Assembly: GCF_013294005.1 (NCBI RefSeq)
Contig: NZ_JABSNK010000003.1
Span: 62,001-126,000 of the forward strand
Direction: 5' to 3'
DNA from: Flavobacterium gelidicaeli
GTDB taxonomy: Bacteria; Bacteroidota; Bacteroidia; Flavobacteriales; Flavobacteriaceae
Length of the DNA: 64,000 bases
Shown here: positions 56,369 to 64,000 of the stretch, piece by piece
Layout: each line of letters begins with the position of its first letter
Numbering within the stretch: the stretch's first letter is position 1
Position numbers and translations under genes: made by a program
The notes under the pieces: model-generated
Database searches by the model: none
The model's input: only the letters and a program-made list of their open reading frames with translations
Told to the model about the DNA's origin: nothing

Positions 56369-57811
56369 ATGAAAAAAATACTATTTAGTGCAGTTGTACT
56401 TTTTAATCTTGCTGCGTTTGCTCAAGATAACGGTGCTTCGACAGCGTTTAAAAAAAGAGTTTTAGAAAATAAAGAGGTGGATTTCCTTTTGAGTTATTAC
56501 AAACAAGATGGGGTTCACTCAGCGGTTGCTGGAGGAACGGGTTCCGAAAAGTTAACTGATATAGCATCAAATATTATTGTAGCATTGCCACTTAATGATG
56601 ATGATGTACTTACGTTTGATGTAGGAATATCAGCTTATACATCAGCTTCTTCGAGTAATATTAACCCTTTTAATAGCAGTACTGAAGGGAATACTACCAA
56701 TTCAGGCGCTTCTGGTTCTAGTAATCCTGGAGCTACAAGCAGTCCTTATGGAACACCTTGGCAGGCTTCCTCTGGGGCTTCAGCTAGTGATCAATTGACA
56801 TCAGTTACTGCAAATTATAGTCACAGTTCTGACAACCGAAATTTTATATGGAATGCTGATGTTTCTTTTTCGAATGAATACGACTATACTTCGGTTGGTT
56901 TTGGTGGTGGAATAACCAAATTATTCAATCAAAAAAATACAGAAATAAGTATTAAAGCAAATGCCTATTTAGATCAGTGGCGCCCTATTTATCCAACAGA
57001 ATTGAGTGAGTATGGCAAATACGGAATCAATTTTCAAAACCAAGGTTATTTAAAGGGAGTAGCAATTTTAGATCAAAACGGGAATGCTACTACAGATTAT
57101 TTGCCTACTGCTTTTAAAAGTTATGATAAGACGAATCGTAATTCCTATTCTGCATCGATTTCTTTTTCTCAAATTCTGACTCGAAAAATTCAAATGTCGG
57201 TTTTTATGGATATTTTACAGCAGGAAGGTTTGTTAGGAACACCTTATCAAAGGGTTTATTTTGCTGATAAAGCGAATTACTACATCGGACAGTCACAGTA
57301 CATTCCGGTTTATAATTCTGAGCAAAATGTAGGAGTATACCAATTAGCTGATGACAATGAAAATTTACCAAGTTCGCGTTTTAAAATACCCATTGGTGCC
57401 CGCGTTAATTTTTACATTAACGAATATGTGGTTGCTAAAACCTACTACCGTTATTATCAAGACAATTGGGGAATTCAAGCGCATACAGCATCCTTAGAAG
57501 TACCAATTAAGTTGAGTGCTAAATTTACTATTTCGCCACTTTACCGCTATTACACGCAAACTGCTTCAGATTATTTTGCGCACTTTGATACCCATTTATC
57601 CACCGAAAAATATTATACATCGGATTATGATTTATCAAAATTCAATAGTCAACAATATGGATTTGGTTTAACCTACACCGATATTTTTGCTAAAGCCAAA
57701 ATTTTTATTCTAGGATTAAAAACAATTGATTTGAGATTGAACCATTATGAAAGAAATGATGGGTTATCATCTAATATTGCTACGGTAGGATTCAAGTTTG
57801 AAATTGAATAA
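56369..57811 (+). CDS. DUF3570 outer-membrane beta-barrel protein
   Basis: A 480-residue precursor. I start at the ATG at 56369, not an upstream TTG. A signal peptide is followed by repeated aromatic, alternating strands ending in GFKFEIE, consistent with a barrel. SGAS-type stretches occur at 112-115 and 135-138, and a GATS at 121-124, in a flexible loop. It co-occurs with DUF4266 and apbE. The function is unknown. Confidence 0.85.
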   Translation: MKKILFSAVVLFNLAAFAQDNGASTAFKKRVLENKEVDFLLSYYKQDGVHSAVAGGTGSEKLTDIASNIIVALPLNDDDVLTFDVGISAYTSASSSNINPFNSSTEGNTTNSGASGSSNPGATSSPYGTPWQASSGASASDQLTSVTANYSHSSDNRNFIWNADVSFSNEYDYTSVGFGGGITKLFNQKNTEISIKANAYLDQWRPIYPTELSEYGKYGINFQNQGYLKGVAILDQNGNATTDYLPTAFKSYDKTNRNSYSASISFSQILTRKIQMSVFMDILQQEGLLGTPYQRVYFADKANYYIGQSQYIPVYNSEQNVGVYQLADDNENLPSSRFKIPIGARVNFYINEYVVAKTYYRYYQDNWGIQAHTASLEVPIKLSAKFTISPLYRYYTQTASDYFAHFDTHLSTEKYYTSDYDLSKFNSQQYGFGLTYTDIFAKAKIFILGLKTIDLRLNHYERNDGLSSNIATVGFKFEIE

Positions 57812-57822
57812 ATAGATACAAG

Positions 57823-58485
57823 ATGCACATTTTAATAGTTGAAGATGAAGTAGGAATTATACAGTTTCTACAACAAGGATTAGAAGAGGAAGGATACAAC
57901 GTGAGCTGTGCTACCGATGGAGGAATGGGTTTTGAATTGATTCAAAAAAATCATTTTGATCTAATATTACTAGATTGGATGTTACCTAAAATGAGTGGTT
58001 TAGAACTTTGTATAGCTATTAGAAAGAAAGATAATACAACACCAATCATCTTTTTAACTGCAAAGGATACGGTACAAGAAACCATCGAAGGTTTAAAAGC
58101 AGGGGCAAATGATTATATTAAAAAACCTTTTAGCTTTGAAGAACTAGTGGAGCGTATCAAAATTCATTTTAGAAATCAAACAGATATTCAATTATTATCT
58201 TTGGGTAGTATTGAAATTAATTTGACAAAACACCTTGTTACCGTTAGCAATCGAGAGGTTTTCTTGACACAACGAGAATTTGAATTACTTTCCTATTTAG
58301 TACGCAACAAAGGAAAAGTGTGTACGAGAAACCAAATAATTGAGGACGTATGGGACATTCACTTTGACTATGACACCGGAGTAATTGATGTATTTATTAA
58401 CGCTATTCGCAAAAAACTTAATTTAAAAATTGAAGAAGACTACATAAAAACCATACGGGGTGTAGGCTATATCGCTAACGATTAA
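57823..58485 (+). CDS. OmpR/PhoB-family response regulator
   Basis: A 220-residue regulator. The receiver domain has the acidic pocket (VEDE), the phosphorylation Asp D51 (LLDWMLP), Thr of FLTAKD and Lys of KKPF. The C-terminal winged helix ends IRGVGYIA. It starts 11 bases after the DUF3570 gene. CusR/CopR-like regulators of metal efflux look like this. Confidence 0.92.
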   Translation: MHILIVEDEVGIIQFLQQGLEEEGYNVSCATDGGMGFELIQKNHFDLILLDWMLPKMSGLELCIAIRKKDNTTPIIFLTAKDTVQETIEGLKAGANDYIKKPFSFEELVERIKIHFRNQTDIQLLSLGSIEINLTKHLVTVSNREVFLTQREFELLSYLVRNKGKVCTRNQIIEDVWDIHFDYDTGVIDVFINAIRKKLNLKIEEDYIKTIRGVGYIAND

Positions 58486-58487
58486 AC

Positions 58488-59882
58488 ATGCAACAACTTT
58501 CATTCAAAAATAGAATTGCTTCAAACTATATTATCACAACTGCATTATTAATTTTTGTAGTTTTTTGTGTGATATATTCGGTAGTGCGATTAACTTTCTA
58601 CAACGATATTGACGGTGACATAGCGCTCGAAGTTACTACTCATTTGAACGAAATAAAGATTAATAAAAATGATTTTCACCTTGTTCATGAAGATGAATGG
58701 AAGGAAAGAGAACACAATACTGTTGATGTAAACCCTGTGTTTATAGCTTTTTTTGATAAGGAGGGTAGCGTTTTGGAAAAATCTCCTAATCTGAAAAATG
58801 AAGTTTTACATTTTGATCCCTCAGCAGCAGATAATGAATTGTATGACACTAAATTATTAAAGAATAAAATAAGACAAATTCAAGTGCCTATTTTTTCGAA
58901 TAATGTTAGCATTGGGCACATTATCATTGCAATGTCACTTGAAGGACCTACGCTAGTATTAAATCGTTTGGCACAAGTACTTATTATTACCTACCCTTTG
59001 ATTCTGGTACTGCTATTTTTTATTGCTCGTTTCATTGCAGGTCGTAGCATTAAGCCTATTAGTGCAATTATTAATACCTCAAATAATATCACTAGAGATA
59101 ATCTTACTGCTCGTATTCCTTTACCACAAAATAAGGATGAATTATACACACTTTCTAAGACGATTAATAATTTATTAGATCGAATTGAAAATGCAATCGA
59201 TAGAGAAAAACAATTCACCTCTGATGCTTCTCATGAGCTGAGAACACCACTTACGGTGTTAAAAGGGACACTAGAAGTATTGGTTAGAAAACCCAGAAAT
59301 ACAGAAGAATATCTTGATAAAATTACTTTTTGCATCACTGAAATTGACCGCCTCAACCAATTAGTAGATCAATTGCTACTCTTAGCACGGTTTGAAAACC
59401 AAAAGAAGAGTTTGTCTATCGAAAACTTGTATTTAAACGGTACTTTATTAGACGTGATTTCTAGATTTTCTAGCACTATAGAGAATAAGAACATTCAACT
59501 ACGAGCAAATTTCAATGAAGATTATTACGTACAAACGGATAATTATTTGTTTTCGATAATTATTAGCAACCTTCTTTCTAACGCTATTAAATACTCTGCA
59601 CAAGATGGTGTAATTGTAATTAATATACAGCGTAAAAATAACAAAATAGAATGTAGCATTGTGGATTCAGGAATAGGTATCGCCGCCGACGATCTGGAGA
59701 AAGTATTCAATCCTTTTTTTCGATCTGATGCTAATGAACATCCACAAATTAAAGGAACAGGTTTAGGGCTTTCTATAGTCAAGAAATTATGTTTATTGCT
59801 TGCTATTGAAATTCAGTTTACAAGTAAAGTAAATAATGGTACATCGGTAAATTTAAGCTTAGACGAAGCTAAACTTAAGTAG
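58488..59882 (+). CDS. sensor histidine kinase
   Basis: A 464-residue two-helix membrane kinase. The periplasmic sensor loop (about 38-160) is followed by HAMP, HisKA with H249 (DASHELRTPL), and an ATPase domain (SNLLSNAIKYS, DSGIGIA, GTGLGLSIVKKL). It pairs with the regulator just upstream and lies 57 bases before the czcA gene, so it may sense metals. Confidence 0.92.
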   Translation: MQQLSFKNRIASNYIITTALLIFVVFCVIYSVVRLTFYNDIDGDIALEVTTHLNEIKINKNDFHLVHEDEWKEREHNTVDVNPVFIAFFDKEGSVLEKSPNLKNEVLHFDPSAADNELYDTKLLKNKIRQIQVPIFSNNVSIGHIIIAMSLEGPTLVLNRLAQVLIITYPLILVLLFFIARFIAGRSIKPISAIINTSNNITRDNLTARIPLPQNKDELYTLSKTINNLLDRIENAIDREKQFTSDASHELRTPLTVLKGTLEVLVRKPRNTEEYLDKITFCITEIDRLNQLVDQLLLLARFENQKKSLSIENLYLNGTLLDVISRFSSTIENKNIQLRANFNEDYYVQTDNYLFSIIISNLLSNAIKYSAQDGVIVINIQRKNNKIECSIVDSGIGIAADDLEKVFNPFFRSDANEHPQIKGTGLGLSIVKKLCLLLAIEIQFTSKVNNGTSVNLSLDEAKLK

Positions 59883-59939
59883 TTCTTAAGTCTTTTCTTA
59901 AATTCTTGCTGTATTTTTGAAATATAAAAGAAAGTAAAA

Positions 59940-62900
59940 ATGCTTGAAAAAATTATATCCTTTAGTTTAAAAAATAAACTCATCGTATTACTATTTACTC
60001 TTGGAATATTCGGTTTCGGAGTTTACTCTATATTCCAAATTTCCATTGGCGCAGTACCTGATGTTACGAATAATCAAGTTCAGGTCATTACGACTTCTGG
60101 GAACCTTTCTACTCAAGATATCGAACAATATATTACCTATCCTGTCGAAATTGAAATGGCCAATTTGCCTGGTGTAGTAGAAATTCGTTCTATTTCAAAA
60201 TTTGGATTATCTGTTGTTACTATTGTTTTTGAGGATGATTTGGGAACCTATCTACCAAGACAATTAATTGCCGAAAAAATCAAATCAGCCTCTGAGAAAA
60301 TCCCAGCAGGCTTTGGAACACCTACCATGGGACCTATAACTACCGGCCTTGGAGAGATTTACCAATACACTTTAGAGGTAAAACCCGAATTTAAAAATAA
60401 TTATTCCGTTACCGATTTAAGAACCATTCAAGATTGGGTTGTAAAAAGACAATTATCAGGAATCAAAGGAGTAGTTGAGATCAATACCTGGGGAGGTTAT
60501 TTAAAGCAATACGAAATAGCCATCAATCCGTCGCAGTTAAAAGCGATGCATATTGCAACAACTGATGTGTTTACTGCCTTAGAAAAAAACAATAGTATCG
60601 CTGGAGGTGCATATATCGAAAAAGTAAATCAAAGTTATTTTATTCGTGCCGAAGGTAAAGTGAACAACTTAGAAGACATTGAGAAAATAGTCGTTTCAAG
60701 CAATAATGGTTTTCCTATTTACATAAAAGATGTTGCCCAAGTCCGTTTTGGTAGTGCTAATCGTTTTGGTGCTATCACAGGTAATGGAGAAGGCGAGAAG
60801 GTTTTAGGGCAAGTAATGATGCTGAAAGGAGCCAATTCTAAACAAGTAATTACTGATGTGAAAGCTAGAATCGCTTTAATTGAGAAATCATTGCCTGAAG
60901 GTGTTTATATAAACGGATTCTTAGAACGTAGTGAATTGGTTGGAAAAACTACTTTGACTGTTGCCGAAAATCTAATTTTAGGTTGCTTGATTGTGATTTT
61001 TGTAGTGGTTTTATTGTTAGGAAACTGGCGCTCTGGTTTGGTAGTTGCTTCTGTGATTCCTTTATGTTTATTATTTGCTATTTCGTTGATGAATATTTTC
61101 GGAATTGATGCCAATTTGATGAGTTTGGGTGCAATTGATTTCGGAATTATAATTGACGGTGCGGTAATTATAGTCGAATTTATCGCTTTCCAAATAGCTA
61201 GTAAATCGGCACAATTAGGACCACTTTCGAAAGAAGATAGGCAACTCGAAATAGACCAAATTACGTACAAGAGCGCCTCAAAAATGATGAACTCCGCTAT
61301 TTTTGGGCAGTTGATTATACTCATTGTTTTTATTCCAATCCTTTCATTGACTGGAATCGAAGGCAAAATGTTTAAACCTATGGCAATGACCTTTAGCTTT
61401 GCTTTAGTTGGAGCCATGATTTTTTGCTTTACCTATGTTCCAGTGGTTTCTTCCCTATTTTTAAAACCAACAATCGAAAATCCGAAATCTATTTCTAGCC
61501 GATTGATCCGCAAGTTAAATTCTTGGTATTTGCCAATTATTACTTGGGCGTTAATCAATACCAAAAAAGTGTTGTACGGCGCGGGTGCTTTACTTGTAGT
61601 AGCAATTACCCTATTTATTACCATGGGAGGAGAGTTTATCCCCACACTTGACGAAGGTGATTTTGTAATTCAACCCGTTCTTAAAACAGGAACAACTTTG
61701 ACAAAAACAATAGCTACGACAACAAAAATTGAGAAAATAGTACTCAAGAATTTTCCAGAAGTCGAACAAGTTGTAAGCCGTATTGGTGCTGCCGAAGTCC
61801 CTACTGATCCCATGAGTATGGAGGAAAGTGATGTCATTGTAAAACTAAAACCAAAATCAGAATGGGTTTCTGCAGCTACAAAAGATGAATTAGCCGACAA
61901 AATTAAAGCCGCGATAGAAAAACAAATTCCAAACATGGAAATTGAATTTACACAACCAATTGAGATGCGTTTTAACGAATTAATATCAGGTACGCGCTCT
62001 GATGTGGCAGTGAAGATATTTGGTGAAGATTTAAATGTTTTGGCTCGAAAAGCCAACGAAATTAAGAGAGCGATTGCAAAAGTAGAAGGAGCTTCGGATA
62101 TTATAATCGAAAAAACCGAAGGCCTACCGCAAATGACGGTGAAGTATGATCGTACTAAAATTGCGAGATATGGCTTGAACATTTCAGATCTTAATGACAT
62201 GATTGCGCTTGGCTTTGCTGGTAAAACAGTCGGAAATGTGTTTGAAGGCGAGAAACGTTTTGATATGGTGATTCGTTTAGATCAAGCAAATAGAAAAAGT
62301 ATCAATGACTTAAAAGACCTTTATATCACAGCGCCATCAGGAGAGCAAGTACCCTTGCAAGAATTAGCAAATATTGATTATACGGAGGGTCCTGCTAAAA
62401 TTTCAAGAGACAATACTAATCGCAGAATTGTGGTTGGTATCAATGTTCGAAATCGTGATTTACAAAGCGTAGTTACTGACATTCAAAAAATTGTAGCTAC
62501 TCAAGTCAAATTACCTACGGGATATTATGTGCAATACGGTGGTCAGTTTGAAAACCTACAAAGCGCAAAAGCCAGATTGATGGTTGCCGTACCTATTGCA
62601 TTATTTTTAATATTTATCCTATTGTATTTTGCGTTTGGTTCCGTAAAAGAAGCTTTAATGGTGTATTCAGCCATACCGCTGTCTGCTGTTGGGGGAGTAC
62701 TGTTTTTATGGATTAGAGGATTGCCTTTTAGTATTTCAGCAGGTGTTGGTTTTATTGCCCTTTTTGGAATCGCGGTGCTAAACGGAATTGTATTAATTGA
62801 ACATTTTAAAGAATTGAAACACCAAGGAATGAAAAATATTGACGAACTAATTTTAAAAGGAACGACTGATAGATTGCGTCCAGTATTGCTAACCGCGGCG

Positions 62901-64000
62901 GCTGCAGCATTAGGTTTTTTACCTATGGCTATTTCGTCGTCGGCAGGAGCAGAGGTGCAACGTCCGCTAGCGACAGTGGTGATTGGAGGTTTGTTTACTG
63001 CTACTATTTTAACGATGATCGTATTGCCTATTTTATTCAAGTTATTCGATCAAAAGGAATTCAAGAAACCGAAATTTAAAAAACACAGTAGCACTACTTT
63101 AATTATTTTGTTGTTTTTATCAACCTCTTTTGCTTTCGCACAAAACAATCAGTCAGCACTTGATAGTCTCATTGCAAAAGGAATTAGCAATAACAAAGGA
63201 TTAAAGGCGTATCAGTTGCAAGTGGAGAAGTACAAAGCCAATATTAACAGTGCTTTTTCTTTCGATAAAACAAATATTTATTACAATTATGATCAAAATA
63301 ATGTAGCGTACAACAACGAACCCTTAAAAGTATTTGGTGTACAACAACGCTTTGAATTCCCTACGGTTTATGGTGCTCGAAAGAAAGTAAATACAACCGA
63401 ATTCGAAAAGGAAAAAGCTAGTTTTGAGATTCAGAAAAACAAACTTTCATTAGCTATTGCAAAAGGATACCACCAAATAGTGTACCTGAAACATCAAGAG
63501 AAATTGTACATGTACTTGGATAGTTTGTACCATACTTTCTCTAAAGCAAGTGACAGACGTTTTGAATTAGGGGAGACCAATTACCTAGAAAAAATCACTG
63601 CAGAATCTAAATTCAGGCAAATAAAAACGAAGCTGTCGCAAATAGGGAATGAGAAGCAATTAGAGTACAGCGCACTGCAAAATCTAGTTCAAACGGATGG
63701 TAGAATAGTAATCAATAGTAACAAAGTTATTCCATTGCAATTTTCAAGTAATGATGTAAGTAAAAAATTTTACACCGCTTATTTAGAAACGGTTAGTAAA
63801 AATTATGAAAGCCAAATTAAATTACAAAAACAAAGTTGGTTACCTGATTTGCACTTTGATGTTTTTAGAGGTTCGAATAAAGGAATTTCACAATCTTTAA
63901 ATGGTTTTCAAGTGGGCATAGCAGTTCCTATTTTGTATACAGCTACGGTTTCTAAATCGAAAGTGGCGCAACTTGAATTGCAAAGTTGGGAACAACAGAA
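59940..64000 (+). CDS. czcA: CzcA/CusA heavy-metal RND permease fused to a TolC-like channel, 3' end cut
   Basis: The frame starts at the ATG at 59940 and stays open to the window end (at least 1353 residues). Residues 1-1040 are an HME-type RND pump with D400 and D406 of the GAIDFGIIIDGAVIIVE helix. About residues 1041-1066 are basic (KKPKFKKHSS) then hydrophobic and end in AFAQ, like a signal peptide. The rest is a TolC-like helical outer-membrane protein. It exports metal ions such as Cu, Zn, Co or Cd. Fusion confirmed by the open frame. Confidence 0.92.
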   Translation, partial: MLEKIISFSLKNKLIVLLFTLGIFGFGVYSIFQISIGAVPDVTNNQVQVITTSGNLSTQDIEQYITYPVEIEMANLPGVVEIRSISKFGLSVVTIVFEDDLGTYLPRQLIAEKIKSASEKIPAGFGTPTMGPITTGLGEIYQYTLEVKPEFKNNYSVTDLRTIQDWVVKRQLSGIKGVVEINTWGGYLKQYEIAINPSQLKAMHIATTDVFTALEKNNSIAGGAYIEKVNQSYFIRAEGKVNNLEDIEKIVVSSNNGFPIYIKDVAQVRFGSANRFGAITGNGEGEKVLGQVMMLKGANSKQVITDVKARIALIEKSLPEGVYINGFLERSELVGKTTLTVAENLILGCLIVIFVVVLLLGNWRSGLVVASVIPLCLLFAISLMNIFGIDANLMSLGAIDFGIIIDGAVIIVEFIAFQIASKSAQLGPLSKEDRQLEIDQITYKSASKMMNSAIFGQLIILIVFIPILSLTGIEGKMFKPMAMTFSFALVGAMIFCFTYVPVVSSLFLKPTIENPKSISSRLIRKLNSWYLPIITWALINTKKVLYGAGALLVVAITLFITMGGEFIPTLDEGDFVIQPVLKTGTTLTKTIATTTKIEKIVLKNFPEVEQVVSRIGAAEVPTDPMSMEESDVIVKLKPKSEWVSAATKDELADKIKAAIEKQIPNMEIEFTQPIEMRFNELISGTRSDVAVKIFGEDLNVLARKANEIKRAIAKVEGASDIIIEKTEGLPQMTVKYDRTKIARYGLNISDLNDMIALGFAGKTVGNVFEGEKRFDMVIRLDQANRKSINDLKDLYITAPSGEQVPLQELANIDYTEGPAKISRDNTNRRIVVGINVRNRDLQSVVTDIQKIVATQVKLPTGYYVQYGGQFENLQSAKARLMVAVPIALFLIFILLYFAFGSVKEALMVYSAIPLSAVGGVLFLWIRGLPFSISAGVGFIALFGIAVLNGIVLIEHFKELKHQGMKNIDELILKGTTDRLRPVLLTAAAAALGFLPMAISSSAGAEVQRPLATVVIGGLFTATILTMIVLPILFKLFDQKEFKKPKFKKHSSTTLIILLFLSTSFAFAQNNQSALDSLIAKGISNNKGLKAYQLQVEKYKANINSAFSFDKTNIYYNYDQNNVAYNNEPLKVFGVQQRFEFPTVYGARKKVNTTEFEKEKASFEIQKNKLSLAIAKGYHQIVYLKHQEKLYMYLDSLYHTFSKASDRRFELGETNYLEKITAESKFRQIKTKLSQIGNEKQLEYSALQNLVQTDGRIVINSNKVIPLQFSSNDVSKKFYTAYLETVSKNYESQIKLQKQSWLPDLHFDVFRGSNKGISQSLNGFQVGIAVPILYTATVSKSKVAQLELQSWEQQ

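Noticed and set aside
60905-63040. Three minus-strand open frames inside czcA (60905-61417, 61670-62200, 62543-63040)
   Set aside because: They lie antisense to a clear RND permease and have the low-complexity composition of shadow frames.

Overview
The window looks like a chromosome segment of a Flavobacterium-like bacterium (Bacteroidota, class Flavobacteriia). Reasons: low G+C; promoters of the Bacteroidota type (TTG, about 17-23 bases, then TAnnTTTG) in front of many genes; starts with little Shine-Dalgarno signal; a fused lpxC-fabZ gene; a CzcA permease fused to a TolC-like protein; and many short MKK-type signal peptides and lipoproteins. No rRNA, tRNA, phage, IS transposase or CRISPR array was seen.

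Layout. 1-7.1 kb: partial ClC channel, gamma-glutamyltransferase, ACP phosphodiesterase, glmM and small housekeeping or stress genes. 7.3-13.7 kb: bestrophin-like channel and a first tripartite RND efflux operon (adaptor, pump, outer-membrane channel), all on the minus strand, then recG. 16-18.3 kb: two dispersed repeats, then an ohrR-ohr-nitroreductase operon with two OhrR-type operators on its promoter. 18.3-23.4 kb: an accessory tract of small secreted proteins and lipoproteins in one orientation, with two related fold-back elements that resemble integron attC sites, a decayed DUF2188 gene, an AAT microsatellite and a candidate structured RNA. 23.5-28.3 kb: M48 peptidase, GyrI-like protein, rhomboid protease, YhcH-like protein. 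28.6-34.9 kb: a second RND operon with its own GbsR/MarR-type regulator and a likely autoregulatory operator. 35-42.7 kb: HD phosphohydrolase, the lipid A genes lpxD, lpxC-fabZ and lpxA, then efp, a second lpxD-like gene, an NTF2-like protein and sucD. 42.9-45 kb: a GIY-YIG-like protein and an NhaC-family transporter with a compact SAM-I-like leader. 45-52.4 kb: fabG (its leader carries a dispersed repeat), a VWA-like membrane protein, a LysR/YeiH pair, a DUF1275 protein and a P1 nuclease/phospholipase C-like protein. 52.4-64 kb: an LTA-synthase-like enzyme, then a same-strand run thioredoxin, ApbE, DUF4266, DUF3570, response regulator, histidine kinase, CzcA-TolC fusion (cut by the window end).

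How the genes work together. The two efflux operons and the CzcA system export drugs or metals. The ohr operon answers organic hydroperoxides. The lpx block makes lipid A. The terminal locus joins periplasmic redox chemistry (thioredoxin, FMN transfer) to an outer-membrane barrel and a metal-type two-component/RND module. The most unusual part is 18.7-21.9 kb: a cassette-like gene whose 5' boundary (GTTAGCGG) is the exact complement of the first half-site (CCGCTAAC) of the fold-back element behind it, as expected for an integron cassette, although no integrase lies in the window.
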